DNA of 64,000 nt from Sandaracinaceae bacterium (GTDB lineage Bacteria > Myxococcota_A > Polyangia > Polyangiales > Houyiibacteriaceae), in the NCBI GenBank assembly GCA_020633055.1, contig JACKEJ010000007.1, positions 310,001 through 374,000 on the forward strand, read 5' to 3'. The notes under the pieces are model-generated. The model was not told where the DNA came from. It was given only the letters and a program-made list of their open reading frames with translations, and did not search any database. Below, piece after piece: positions 47,468 to 56,817 of this stretch. The position numbers and the translations under genes were made by a program. Position 1 is the stretch's first letter; every line of letters starts with the position of its first letter.

Positions 47468-48556
47468 CTAGGCCGCCCCCTCCGAGGACACACCGTCGAG
47501 GCGCGGCATCAGGTCGATGAGCCTCACACGGAGCGTCAGGAGCGGGATCACACCGGCGAGGACGATTCCGACCGCCTGCACGGTGAACAGCAAGAACACG
47601 TAGATGGAGCCCACGCCGTTGACGATCTCGCTGGCGAAGAACAGCTGCAGCGCCAGGCTGACCGCCAGCTGAAAGCTGCCGAAGAGCCCTGGCCCCGCGG
47701 GCAACAGGATCCCGATCGCCAGCACCCCCATGACCCCGACCGCCTGCCCGAAGCTCAGCTCGAGGCCGCAGCCTACCGCCAGGACCCACATCCCAAATGC
47801 GTTGCAGGTCCAGTACAACGTGGTCTCCAAGAGGAACCCGAACGCCAGCCGCGGGTCGGCGAGGGTCGCGAGACCGTCCGCCACGTCGGACACCTTGGTG
47901 GCCAAGAACCTGGCGAGCCGTTGGCTGACGAGTCCGATGACCTTTTCGGTCGTGCGCACCGCCCATGCTCGCTTCCACAGAAACACCCCGAGGGCGACGA
48001 AGGCGCAGGTGAAGACGGCCAGCGCGGCCAGACCATAGCCCGGGAGGGCCCGGGCGAGCGGGTCCTCGACCGGACGTCGAGGCAGCGCGAACAGCACCCA
48101 GGCGACGCACAAGCTGGTCATCAAACCGTCCACCACGCGCTCGACCGCGATCGTGCCGATGCCGGCGGAGACGCTGACGCCATGCCGGATTTTGGTCAGC
48201 GCGGGCCGCGCGAACTCGCCCAGCCGCAGCGGCAGCGCGAAGATGGCGAAGAAGCCGATCCAGTTGATGAGGACCACCTCGCGCAGCGACAAGCGCTTGA
48301 TGGGCGCGATGAGGAAGCGGAACCGAGCGGCCCGCAAGAAGTGCGTGACCAGCAGCGTCACGACGTAGGCGGGGACGGCCCAGGGAGCCACGTGCCCCCA
48401 CGCCTCGGCGTCGGTCGGGATGATGTCCACCCCGCTGCGCGCCGCCAGCCACGCCAAGAGCCCCCCGAGCAACAGAGAGAGCACCAGCTTGGGGAGGATG
48501 CGCCGGGCGAGCCCGGGCTCGGTGCCGCCAGGGGCTGCGGTGGGTTCCGTGGACAA
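47468..48556 (-). CDS. Lysylphosphatidylglycerol synthase transmembrane-domain (YbhN/UPF0104) family protein
   Basis: A 362-residue inner-membrane protein with about eight helices. Family marks are VVLINWIGFFAIFALPLRLG with EFARP after it, ERVVDGL, and GILLPAGPGLFGSFQLAVSL. The family includes flippases and lipid-linked transporters and the N-terminal half of MprF; there is no soluble lysyl-transfer domain here. The start is uncertain: TTG 48556 is used, 21 bases after the upstream stop, since no ATG or GTG is close and a rare CTG at the PHP stop is the only overlap option. It is third in the operon with cca and the PHP gene. Confidence 0.78.
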   Translation of the reverse strand: MSTEPTAAPGGTEPGLARRILPKLVLSLLLGGLLAWLAARSGVDIIPTDAEAWGHVAPWAVPAYVVTLLVTHFLRAARFRFLIAPIKRLSLREVVLINWIGFFAIFALPLRLGEFARPALTKIRHGVSVSAGIGTIAVERVVDGLMTSLCVAWVLFALPRRPVEDPLARALPGYGLAALAVFTCAFVALGVFLWKRAWAVRTTEKVIGLVSQRLARFLATKVSDVADGLATLADPRLAFGFLLETTLYWTCNAFGMWVLAVGCGLELSFGQAVGVMGVLAIGILLPAGPGLFGSFQLAVSLALQLFFASEIVNGVGSIYVFLLFTVQAVGIVLAGVIPLLTLRVRLIDLMPRLDGVSSEGAA

Positions 48557-48576
48557 GGCGTTCCGTTCCGAAGGCG

Positions 48577-49311
48577 TCAGTCGTACTCCGCCGTGCCCGA
48601 GAGGATGTGGCGGGGGTTGGTGGAAAGCAATTCCGTGGCCTCGGCGGCGCCCACCAGCTCGGTGAGGCGCGCGATCCCCCGCGCCACGTGCGCGACGTCC
48701 TCGGGCTTGTGCGCATCGGTACACGCCGCGTAGTAGGTCCCCTCGTCCAGCATGCGCTCCGCCGCCCGCTGGGGCGCCTTCCCGTAGTGGCCAATCAGCG
48801 ACATGACGTCCAGCAGGGGCAGCGCGCCCGCGTCCAGCAGCGGGTCCAGCTCGTGAGTGCGGTCGAAGAACGGCCGGTAGCGCTCCGGGTGCGCGAGCAC
48901 CACGCGCGTGCCGCGTACACGCAGGCGAAAGAAGCGGTCACCGAGCCCGGACGGCAGGTGCGCCTCGGGCAGCTCGATCAGCACGGCGTGGCCCCCCGGG
49001 TACGGGACGCCCTGCCCCGTGTCCAGCAACGTCCACACGATGTCGTCCAGGTGGTGCTCGGCCCCGAGCCCGAGCGTGGGCAGCCCCTCCCCCCCCGTCG
49101 CCTCGGCGAACGCCGCGAACGCCGCCTCGAGGCCGGGCTTGCGGTTCTCGAACAGGCCGCTGCGGATGTGCGGGGTGGTCACCAACTGCGTGAACCCGAG
49201 CTCCCCGAGGCCGCGACAGAGCGCGACGCCCGCTTCGAGGCTCTTCACGCCGTCGTCGATGTCGGGCAGGTAGTGCAGGTGCAGGCAGACGTAGCCGGTC
49301 TGGGTGCTCAC
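48577..49311 (-). CDS. PHP-domain phosphatase (CpsB/YwqE-like)
   Basis: A 244-residue metal-dependent phosphatase. The PHP signature begins CLHLHYLPDIDDG (9-21), with metal-binding His11 and His13, followed by VTTPHIRSG, LGAEHHLDD, VLAHPERYRP and CTDAHKPEDVAH. The family dephosphorylates tyrosine kinases of capsule synthesis in Gram-positives; in Proteobacteria the targets are less clear. The start overlaps the cca stop as ATGA. The coupling with a tRNA-maturation enzyme has no obvious functional sense. Confidence 0.82.
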   Translation of the reverse strand: MSTQTGYVCLHLHYLPDIDDGVKSLEAGVALCRGLGELGFTQLVTTPHIRSGLFENRKPGLEAAFAAFAEATGGEGLPTLGLGAEHHLDDIVWTLLDTGQGVPYPGGHAVLIELPEAHLPSGLGDRFFRLRVRGTRVVLAHPERYRPFFDRTHELDPLLDAGALPLLDVMSLIGHYGKAPQRAAERMLDEGTYYAACTDAHKPEDVAHVARGIARLTELVGAAEATELLSTNPRHILSGTAEYD

Positions 49312-50696
49312 GCAGACGCTCCTTCGCGGCGCGCCGCGACGGCGGCGTCCAGGGCGCCGAGCAGCCGGTCGCGTTCGTTCAGCGTCGGGTCCTCCAGCAC
49401 GGCCTCGAGCAGCTCGCGCAGGATCTCGCCGACCACGGGTCCGCCGCGTCCCTCCAAGCGCGCGAGCACGTCCCGCCCGTTGACGGCCAGGTCCCCGGTG
49501 GACAGCGCCGCCCCGGCGGCCATCAGCGTGTCCACCCGCGCGCGGAGCTCCACGAGGCTCGCCAGCTCTTCTTCGACCGGGCGCCCCTTGCCGAGCGCGT
49601 CCGCCTCTGCCAACCGCAAGAGCGGGTCGATGCCGTCGCGCCCCACCCGCTGAACGAAGCGGCGCACGGCCGCGTCGGTCCAGCTGGACTGGTAACAGAC
49701 CAGGTGGTGGCGCACCAAGTGCACCACGCGCTGCCGCTCGTCGTTGCTGAAGCGGTACTCACGCAGGAACGCGTCCGCCATGTCTGCGCCGACGCGTTCG
49801 TGGTTGTAGAAGGTGTAGTCGTGGGTCTTCTCGCTCAGCGCCCGCGTGCGGGGCTTGGCGATGTCGTGCAGCAGCGCGGAGAGCTTGTCGGTGGGGTCAC
49901 CGCGCATCGCGTCCAGCACGGCCATCGTGTGGTGCCAGACGTCGTAGGCATGCCAGCGGTTCTGCTCGCAGCCGTGCTGCTCGACGAGCTCGGGCAGCGT
50001 CACGTCGAGGATGCCCGTGCGACGCATCACCTCGAAGGCGCGGGAAGGACGCTCGGCGCGCATGGTCTTCAACCACTCGTCGCGCACACGCTCACGGCTC
50101 ACCTTGGCGAACACGCCGATGGCCCCAGCGAACGCGGCCTCGGTGGCGGCCTCGAGGTCGAAACCCAGGGTGGCGCAGAAGCGCGCCCCACGGAGGATGC
50201 GCAGGCCGTCTTCGCCGAAGCGCTCGGCCGGTGCACCCACGGCGCGCAGACGCCGCGACTCGAGGTCCGCGAGCCCGCCGAGGGGGTCGATCAGCGTGTC
50301 CTCGAGCGGGTCGTAGGCGATGGCGTTGACGGTGAAGTCCCGTCGCGCGAGGTCGCGATCGATGTCCGTGACAAAGAACACCTCGTCCGGCCGGCGCCCG
50401 TCCGTGTAGGCGCCCTCGCCGCGCAGGGTGGTCACCTCGTAGGGGGTGCCGCGGTGCAACACCGTCACGGTGCCGTGCTCGATCCCCGTGGGGATGACCT
50501 TGCGGAAGACGCGCTGCACGCAATCGGGGGTGGCGCTGGTGGCCACGTCCCAGTCCGAGATGGACCGTCCCAGCAACACGTCGCGGATGCAGCCGCCCAC
50601 GATCCAGCCGCGCTCGCCGTGCTCGTGCAGACGACGGCAGAGGTCCACGACGTCGTCGGGAATCTGCGCGCGTTGGGTCGTGGTCAAGGCCAGCAT
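49308..50696 (-). CDS. cca: CCA tRNA nucleotidyltransferase / poly(A) polymerase family with HD domain
   Basis: A 462-residue enzyme. The nucleotidyltransferase head has GGCIRDVLLGRSISDWDVAT with metal-binding Asp48 and Asp50, then RRDFTVNAIAYDP and the RNA-binding RFGEDGLRILRGARF. An HD phosphohydrolase domain follows (WHHTMAVLDAM, LLHDIAKPR and HERVGADMA). This order is that of Cca enzymes that add and repair the 3' CCA of tRNA. A poly(A) polymerase of the same family is the alternative; the HD domain favours Cca. Confidence 0.9.
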   Translation of the reverse strand: MLALTTTQRAQIPDDVVDLCRRLHEHGERGWIVGGCIRDVLLGRSISDWDVATSATPDCVQRVFRKVIPTGIEHGTVTVLHRGTPYEVTTLRGEGAYTDGRRPDEVFFVTDIDRDLARRDFTVNAIAYDPLEDTLIDPLGGLADLESRRLRAVGAPAERFGEDGLRILRGARFCATLGFDLEAATEAAFAGAIGVFAKVSRERVRDEWLKTMRAERPSRAFEVMRRTGILDVTLPELVEQHGCEQNRWHAYDVWHHTMAVLDAMRGDPTDKLSALLHDIAKPRTRALSEKTHDYTFYNHERVGADMADAFLREYRFSNDERQRVVHLVRHHLVCYQSSWTDAAVRRFVQRVGRDGIDPLLRLAEADALGKGRPVEEELASLVELRARVDTLMAAGAALSTGDLAVNGRDVLARLEGRGGPVVGEILRELLEAVLEDPTLNERDRLLGALDAAVAARREGASA

Positions 50697-50736
50697 CGGG
50701 CCGCTTTGTAGCAGCCACAGCCGCGCTCCGCACCGT

Positions 50737-53376
50737 TCAGGTCACGGGCTCGAGGGGCTCGATGACGTACTCCTCGCTCGCCCGCAGGCGCTCGCGGATG
50801 CGGCGTGCCCGCGTCGCGAGGGACTCCGCGTCGATCCCGAGGCTGGGTGCCTGGCCGGCAAACGTCGCGAACGCGCTACACGCGTCGGCCACCCCCAGCT
50901 CGTCCCCGACCGCCGTGAGGATCTCGAGCGCCTCCTCGAACGCGGCGCGTGCGCGCTGAGCCTGCCCCGCCGCGGCCTCGATCTCCCCACGCGTGACGAG
51001 CGCGCGCGCCAAGGCCGGCTGGCTGCGAGAGGCTTCGAACAGCGCGATGGCCCGTTCGATGTGGTGGCGTGCCACGTCGGGCTCCTGCATGAGGAGCTGC
51101 GCCTGCGCCAGCCCGCGACGCACGGCGCCCTCCAGCAGCTTGTCGCCGATGCGCGTCGCCAAGCGGTCGGCGTCGGTCAGCAGCGCGATGGCGGCCTCCG
51201 GGTCGACGAGCCGATAGTGCCCCTCACCCAACAGCGTGAGCACCTGCGCCTCGAGCGCCGTGTCTCCCGCAGCCCGCGCCGTGGACAGCGCCTGCTCGAA
51301 GAGCTCTTGGGCGCGAGCGTGCTGCCCGTTGTCGCGGTGGACCCGGCCCAGGTTGGTGAGCGAGGCGGCGATCCCGCCCTCGTCCCCGATCTGGCGCCGC
51401 AGCACGAGCGCCTCCTCCAGCGCCTCCGTAGCGTGCTCGAACGCACCGCTGGCCAAATAGGCCGCCCCCAGGTTGTCGAGGCTCAGCGCGACGCTGCGCG
51501 GGTCCCCCAGCTCACGGCGGAGCTCTAGCGAGCGCGCAGCGAAGCGGCGGGCGGCGGCGTAGTCTCCCCGCAGCAGATGCACGCGCCCCACGTCGTCGAA
51601 CGACGCGGCGATCCCCCGCGCGTCGCCCACCGCGTCGAACAGCGCGTGCCCCGTGCCGAGGTGACGCAGCGCTTCGTCCAGGCGGCCGCTCGCGCGATGC
51701 ACGCGCCCGATGCGGTTGTGCGCGACGCCGCCCTTGGCCTTGAGGCCCAGCCGGTAGGCGATGGAGAGCATCTCGCGAAAGCACCCGATGGCCGCCTGGT
51801 AGTCCCCGATACGCTGCAGGACGTCGCCGTAGTCGTGCAGGGCGTCGAGGCGGCGTCGCACGTCGGTCTCCCGGAGCAGCGGGACGCCGCGCCCATAGTG
51901 CTGAACCGCCTGCTGCGTGGCGTTCCGGCCGCGCGCGAGGGAACCCGCCTCGACCCAGTAGCGCGCGGCGTCCTCCACGTGCCCGCCCGCCTGATGGTGT
52001 TGCGCCAGCAGCTCCAGCTGGGCCTCGTCGCGCTCTCGAGGGGGGAGGCGGAACTCGAGCCAGTCGGCGACGGTGCCGTGGCTGCGTGCCCGCTCGGCTG
52101 CCGGAACGCGCGCGAGCAGCGCCTCCCACTCCGGGCGTTGGCAGAAGGCGTACTCCACGGTGCCCGGGACGAGGGGTTCGGGGTTCGGCGCGATGAACTC
52201 TCGCCGCGCCAGCCGCTCCAGCGTGGGCGCGTAGTCGGTCGTGCGGCTCTCGTGACCCCCCCAGAGGTCTGGCACGGCGTGGTCCTGGTGCTCGAGCGCC
52301 ACCAGGGCGTCCAACCAGAAGACGTCACCGACGCAGGCCGCCTTGGTGAGCAATGAGAGCTCGAGCGCGGACAGGCCCGAGAGGCGGTGGTCGCGCGCCT
52401 GCTCGAGGCTCGTGGGGGGCCGCACCTTCGCGACGCGCGTGAGGTCGACCCGGAAGCGGCCGCTCGGCTCCGCCACCAGCACGCCCTCGTCGAAGTACGC
52501 TCGGAGCGTCTCGCGCACCAGGTAGGGGCTGCCGGCGGCCGCCCGCACCACCGCCGCCACGAGCTCGTCCGGGAGGGATCCGGCGCGTGCCAAGAACTCG
52601 CGCACGAGCACGGCCGACTCGGCGTCGCTCAGGGGGCCGAGCCGCAGCACCTCGTGATTGCCGCCGCGGGTCCAGTCGGGCCGCTCGGTCAGCAGCTCGT
52701 CCCGGGCCGCGAAGACCAGCAGCACGGGCGCCGAGCGGAGCGACGTGGCGAGGTAGTCGAGCAGCTCGAGGAGCTCGCTCGGCGCCCCGGTCACGTCGTC
52801 GAAGATGAGCACCAGCGGGGACTGACGGGCGTCAATCTCGAGGAAGCGGCGCAGCACCGCGCGCCGCACCTGGGCCAGGGGCTGTGGATCGTCCTCCATG
52901 GCGTGGGTCAGAGGCGACTCCGAGAAGCGAATGTCCAGGTATCCGCCCAGGAAATGCAGGAACTCGCTGACGCGCTGGTCCCCGAGCACCTCCGCCACGG
53001 AGCGCCGCAGGTGCGCCTCACGCTCGTCCGCTCGCAGGATGCTGTGCATTCCGAAGCGGGCCTTCAGCATGCGTCCGATGACGCCCACCGCCGGTCCGGT
53101 CGGGTGGATTCGACCACGCAGCACCCGCACGGACTCCCCGTGGGCGCGGGCCGCCTCCTTCGCCAATTCGTCGAACAGCCGGGTCTTCCCGAAGCCGTTG
53201 GGGGCGACCACGGTGACCACGCGGGGCTCGGCTTCCGTCAGGGTACGCGCCAACGCCCCCATGAGCTGGTCCAGGACGTCCTTGCGGCCCACGAGGGACG
53301 CGGCGAGCAGCGGCGGCATCGGGACCCTCGGATCGGTGAGCCGCGAGTCGGTGCTGTGGCGTTCGGTGGATGACAT
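50737..53376 (-). CDS. Large AAA ATPase with TPR repeats
   Basis: An 879-residue cytoplasmic protein. Residues about 25-300 form an AAA_16-type ATPase (SLVGRKDVLDQLMGALART) whose P-loop is APNGFGKTR; the first Gly of the usual GxxxxGKT is Ala. Walker B is LVLIFDDV. A winged-helix-like region follows, then ten or more TPRs of the ALTF/Pins type (SVALSLDNLGAAYLASGAFE, IAASLTNLGRVHRDNGQHAR). The overall order equals the C-terminal 800 residues of the kinase at 184-4194. Such proteins sense and scaffold; the partner is unknown. ATG 53376 is used; a start 15 codons upstream is possible. Confidence 0.8.
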   Translation of the reverse strand: MSSTERHSTDSRLTDPRVPMPPLLAASLVGRKDVLDQLMGALARTLTEAEPRVVTVVAPNGFGKTRLFDELAKEAARAHGESVRVLRGRIHPTGPAVGVIGRMLKARFGMHSILRADEREAHLRRSVAEVLGDQRVSEFLHFLGGYLDIRFSESPLTHAMEDDPQPLAQVRRAVLRRFLEIDARQSPLVLIFDDVTGAPSELLELLDYLATSLRSAPVLLVFAARDELLTERPDWTRGGNHEVLRLGPLSDAESAVLVREFLARAGSLPDELVAAVVRAAAGSPYLVRETLRAYFDEGVLVAEPSGRFRVDLTRVAKVRPPTSLEQARDHRLSGLSALELSLLTKAACVGDVFWLDALVALEHQDHAVPDLWGGHESRTTDYAPTLERLARREFIAPNPEPLVPGTVEYAFCQRPEWEALLARVPAAERARSHGTVADWLEFRLPPRERDEAQLELLAQHHQAGGHVEDAARYWVEAGSLARGRNATQQAVQHYGRGVPLLRETDVRRRLDALHDYGDVLQRIGDYQAAIGCFREMLSIAYRLGLKAKGGVAHNRIGRVHRASGRLDEALRHLGTGHALFDAVGDARGIAASFDDVGRVHLLRGDYAAARRFAARSLELRRELGDPRSVALSLDNLGAAYLASGAFEHATEALEEALVLRRQIGDEGGIAASLTNLGRVHRDNGQHARAQELFEQALSTARAAGDTALEAQVLTLLGEGHYRLVDPEAAIALLTDADRLATRIGDKLLEGAVRRGLAQAQLLMQEPDVARHHIERAIALFEASRSQPALARALVTRGEIEAAAGQAQRARAAFEEALEILTAVGDELGVADACSAFATFAGQAPSLGIDAESLATRARRIRERLRASEEYVIEPLEPVT

Positions 53377-53568
53377 GGGGCGCTGGCCGGGAAGGATTCG
53401 CGGCGGCTCCCCCGCGGTCAACGCGAATCACGGCGCTTCGCGCATCGCGCAGTGTGGGTGGAATCCCCGTGCCCCATGCGGGGTTGGCGTGGTAGCCACC
53501 CGGGTGGACCGTCGCTACACTCCGTCGCGAGGTCACGTTCCCTCCGCGGGCCCCGCGAGACAGAAGAA

Positions 53569-56500
53569 ATGAAGCATCTCCAGAGATTTGGCACTCCCCT
53601 GCTCGCGCTCGTCGCCATCGCCCTGGCGTTCCGGCTGTCGCAGTCGGACCACCGCGGCCACGCACAGCAGGCGGATCCCTCCGACTCTGCGGCGGCGGCG
53701 CGGGCCCAGCGGCCCTACGGGCTCTCCCAAGTGCGGGTGCTCAGCCGCGCCATCCGCGAGGTGTCCGACGGGTACGTGGACCCTGACCGGGTGAACCACC
53801 AGCGCATGTTCTTGGCGGGCCTCAATGCCATCCAGCGCAGCGTCGCTCCCGTCATGGTGGACTACCGCGAGGGCGAGGACCGCGTACACCTCCAGGTGCG
53901 GTCGCAGCAAGCGTCCTTCGCCGTGTCGGACATCAACTCGCCGTGGGCGCTGACCGACCGGTTCCGGCAGGTGTTCGAGTTCCTCGAGGCCAACCTCGGC
54001 GAAGAGACCGACCTCGACCTGCGCGACGTGGAATACGCAGCCGTCAACGGCATGCTGCGCACGCTGGATCCCCACACCAACCTGCTTACGCCGGACGTGT
54101 TCGAGGAGATGCGCATGAGCACGCACGGCGAATTCGGCGGCCTCGGCATCGTCATCTCCATCCGGGGTGGCCACCTGACCGTCATTCGTCCGATGCCGAA
54201 CACCCCGGCGTCCCGCGCGGGGCTCGAGCGGGGCGACCGCATCGTCAAGATCGACGCGGAGAGCACGCTCAACATGCCGCTGGCGGAAGCGGTCTCGCGA
54301 CTCCGTGGCGAGCCGGGCTCCCCGGTCGACGTCTGGTACTCGCGCGGGTCGGGCAGCTCGTGGTCTGCCCCGCGGCGGGTGCGCCTGGTGCGCGCCATCA
54401 TCCACATCGAGTCCGTCGAGCACCGGATGTTGGCGAACAACATCGGCTACGTGAAGGTCAGCGGCTTCCAGGGCAACACCACGGAGGACCTCCAGCGTGC
54501 CCTGGTGGCGCTCCACCGTGAGAACCTGCGCGGCTTGGTGTTGGACCTGCGTGGCAACCCGGGGGGGCTGCTGGACCAGGCGGTGCGCATCGCGGACCTG
54601 TTCCTCACCAGCGGGCCAATCGTGAGCACGGACGCCCGCGACAGCCGCAACCGCGACCAAAAGTTCGCGCAGCGAGAGGGCACTGAACCCAACTACCCAC
54701 TGGTGGTGCTCATCAATGGGGGCAGCGCGTCGGCGAGCGAGATCGTCGCGGGGGCGCTCAAGAACCACAATCGCGCGCTCGTCATCGGGCAGACCAGCTT
54801 CGGCAAAGGCTCGGTGCAGGTGCTGCAGAACTTCGAGGACGGCTCGGCCCTCAAGCTGACCATCGCGCAGTACCTCACGCCAGGCGAGATCAGCATCCAG
54901 GGTGTCGGCATCGTGCCGGACATCAACGTGGTGCCCATGACGGTGGACCGCGAGAACATGGACCTGCTGCCCAACGAGACGTACCTGCGCGAGGCCGACC
55001 TGCGCGCTGCGCTGACCCACGACAGCGCACGTCAGTCGGGCGCGGCCGTGCCGCTGGTGCGCTACTACTTCGACGCGGCGGCGCGTCGCCGCTTGGCCGA
55101 GGCCGACCCCGATGCGAACGAGGAGAACGAGGAGGAGGCCGAGTTCCTCATCCGCTTCGCCCAGCAGATCCTGGCGGGAGCCCAGCGCCCGGGGCGGCTC
55201 GAGATGCTGGCGGACGCCGCCGACGTCATCAGCAGCACCCAGGCGCGCGAGATGGACCGCGCCGTCGCGGAGCTGCGTGCGCTGGGGGTCGACTGGTCCA
55301 CGGGCCCCAACGCTGGCCCTAGCCCCGCGGAGGTGGTCCTCAGCACGAGCGCTCCGAACAATCAAGGCCGCGCTGGCCAGGACTTCGTCTTGACCGCGCG
55401 CGTCACCAACCGGGGCGAGCACCCCCTCTACCAGGTGCGCGCCATCACGAAGAGCGACTACGGCCTGTTCAACGGGCGCGAGCTGGTCTTCGGGCGCATC
55501 AATCCGGGCGAGACCCGCGAGTGGAGCACGACGCTCGGTCTCTGCACCACGGAAGAGCCCCGCAACCAGCGCGTGTGTCGCCTCCCCCGAGACATCATCG
55601 ACCGCGCAGACGCGATCCGCGTGGAGTTCAGCGAAGAGCACGAGCGCGCGCCCGCGCCCGCGGAGATTCGCACGGAGCTGCACGCGCTCGTCGGCCCACA
55701 GTTCGCATACTCGCTCCAGGTCGCCGACGACGTCCGCGGAAACGGAGACGGTCAGCTGCAGGTGGGCGAGCTCGGCAGCATCTACATGCGCGTGAGGAAC
55801 GTCGGCGAAGGGCCCACCTTCGGCGTTCAGGCCAACCTGCGCAACCTGAGCGGCGCCGGCGTCCTGCTGCACGCGGGTCGCTTCGAGCTCGAGCCCATCG
55901 CCCCCGGCGCGGAGCGCATGGTGCGCTTCACCTTCGAGGTCTTGCCCGAGTTCCGACGTGAGACGGCCAAGCTGGAGATCTCGGTGTACGACACGGAGCT
56001 GCGCGAGTCGGTCGTGGAGAACGTCGAGGTGCCGCTGACCGTCCCAGCGCGCGAAGTCTCGGCAGCGAGCGGACGCGTGCAGGTGGCGGCCGGAACGGAG
56101 CTCCGCGCGTGGGCGGACCCGAGCGCCCCCGTGGTCGCCATCGCCGAAACGCCTACGTCGGTGAGCCGCACGGCCACGCTCGGAGAGTTCGCCCGCGTCG
56201 ATCTTGGAGAGGGGCGGCCAGCGTGGGTTCTGGCGGCGTCGCTCGGCAGCGGTGCTGCGCGTGGCGAGTTGACGTACCCCATCACGCACCGCGCTCCAAC
56301 CATCGAAATCAGCACCCACGACCAGCACGTCACTCGCGACGCCACCTTCACCCTGCGCGGTACGGCCCGCGACGACCAGCGTGTGCGCGACCTGTACGTG
56401 TTCGTGGGTGCTCGCAAGGTGCTCTACCGCGCCGCGCCAGCGCCGGACACGCGGGAGCTTCCGTTCGAAGCGAGCGTCCCCCTACACGGCGGCATCAACT

Positions 56501-56637
56501 ACATCACTGTCTTCGTGCGCGAGAGCGACGAGGTCATCTCTCGAGAGGTGCTGCAGGTGCGGCGTGACGCTCCGGACGGGTCCCTGATGGAGACGCCGCG
56601 CTTCGACGAGGAGCTCTACGACGTGGTCCACGAGTGA
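53569..56637 (+). CDS. Giant S41 C-terminal-processing protease
   Basis: A 1022-residue exported protease, twice the usual 450-600. After a signal anchor (LLALVAIALAFRL) and helical N-terminal region, a PDZ domain (about 185-270, GEFGGLGIVISIRGGHLTVI) leads to the S41 core. There LVLDLRGNPGGLLDQAV precedes the catalytic Ser388 (GGSASASEI), and Lys413 is in TSFGKGSVQ. Residues about 570-1020 are extra: two CARDB/Ig-like domains (VLTARVTNRGEHPLYQVRAI and YMRVRNVGEGPTFGV), an SH3-like segment, and a last beta domain. This long form is known in Myxococcus (MXAN_5808-type). Its task there is unclear; tethering to a substrate or the outer membrane is inference. Confidence 0.88.
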   Translation: MKHLQRFGTPLLALVAIALAFRLSQSDHRGHAQQADPSDSAAAARAQRPYGLSQVRVLSRAIREVSDGYVDPDRVNHQRMFLAGLNAIQRSVAPVMVDYREGEDRVHLQVRSQQASFAVSDINSPWALTDRFRQVFEFLEANLGEETDLDLRDVEYAAVNGMLRTLDPHTNLLTPDVFEEMRMSTHGEFGGLGIVISIRGGHLTVIRPMPNTPASRAGLERGDRIVKIDAESTLNMPLAEAVSRLRGEPGSPVDVWYSRGSGSSWSAPRRVRLVRAIIHIESVEHRMLANNIGYVKVSGFQGNTTEDLQRALVALHRENLRGLVLDLRGNPGGLLDQAVRIADLFLTSGPIVSTDARDSRNRDQKFAQREGTEPNYPLVVLINGGSASASEIVAGALKNHNRALVIGQTSFGKGSVQVLQNFEDGSALKLTIAQYLTPGEISIQGVGIVPDINVVPMTVDRENMDLLPNETYLREADLRAALTHDSARQSGAAVPLVRYYFDAAARRRLAEADPDANEENEEEAEFLIRFAQQILAGAQRPGRLEMLADAADVISSTQAREMDRAVAELRALGVDWSTGPNAGPSPAEVVLSTSAPNNQGRAGQDFVLTARVTNRGEHPLYQVRAITKSDYGLFNGRELVFGRINPGETREWSTTLGLCTTEEPRNQRVCRLPRDIIDRADAIRVEFSEEHERAPAPAEIRTELHALVGPQFAYSLQVADDVRGNGDGQLQVGELGSIYMRVRNVGEGPTFGVQANLRNLSGAGVLLHAGRFELEPIAPGAERMVRFTFEVLPEFRRETAKLEISVYDTELRESVVENVEVPLTVPAREVSAASGRVQVAAGTELRAWADPSAPVVAIAETPTSVSRTATLGEFARVDLGEGRPAWVLAASLGSGAARGELTYPITHRAPTIEISTHDQHVTRDATFTLRGTARDDQRVRDLYVFVGARKVLYRAAPAPDTRELPFEASVPLHGGINYITVFVRESDEVISREVLQVRRDAPDGSLMETPRFDEELYDVVHE

Positions 56638-56644
56638 TACGCAC

Positions 56645-56693
56645 CGTCCGCTAGCACCTTGACGGAGCAGAGCCAGGCTCGCTCCGCCGGACG
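56645..56693. terminator. Nested inverted repeat between convergent genes
   Basis: Outer arms CGTCCG (56645-56650) and CGGACG (56688-56693) enclose CGGAGC (56663-56668) with GCTCCG (56681-56686). At the centre GAGCC-A-GGCTC pairs again. It starts 8 bases after the stop of the S41 protease gene and faces the end of the convergent homoserine-kinase-like gene at 56818. The remaining bases up to 56817 show nothing else. Confidence 0.5.
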
Positions 56694-56817
56694 GCTCACG
56701 TGGCGGTCAGGGGTGGCCGTGGTTGGGACGCGCCCTGCCATCTTTGTCCCGCCCCGCGCGCGTCGTACCGTCGAGCGCGATGCCCCCGTGATGGCCTCGG
56801 CGAGGTTGAGACGCCAA

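Noticed and set aside
53533..56328. A 931-codon open frame on the minus strand opposite the S41 protease
   Set aside because: In DNA with very high third-position GC, antisense frames stay open by chance. The product is rich in Arg, His, Val and Gly with no domain, and the plus-strand gene is certain. The same holds for the long antisense frames at 148-2736 and 26425-27834.
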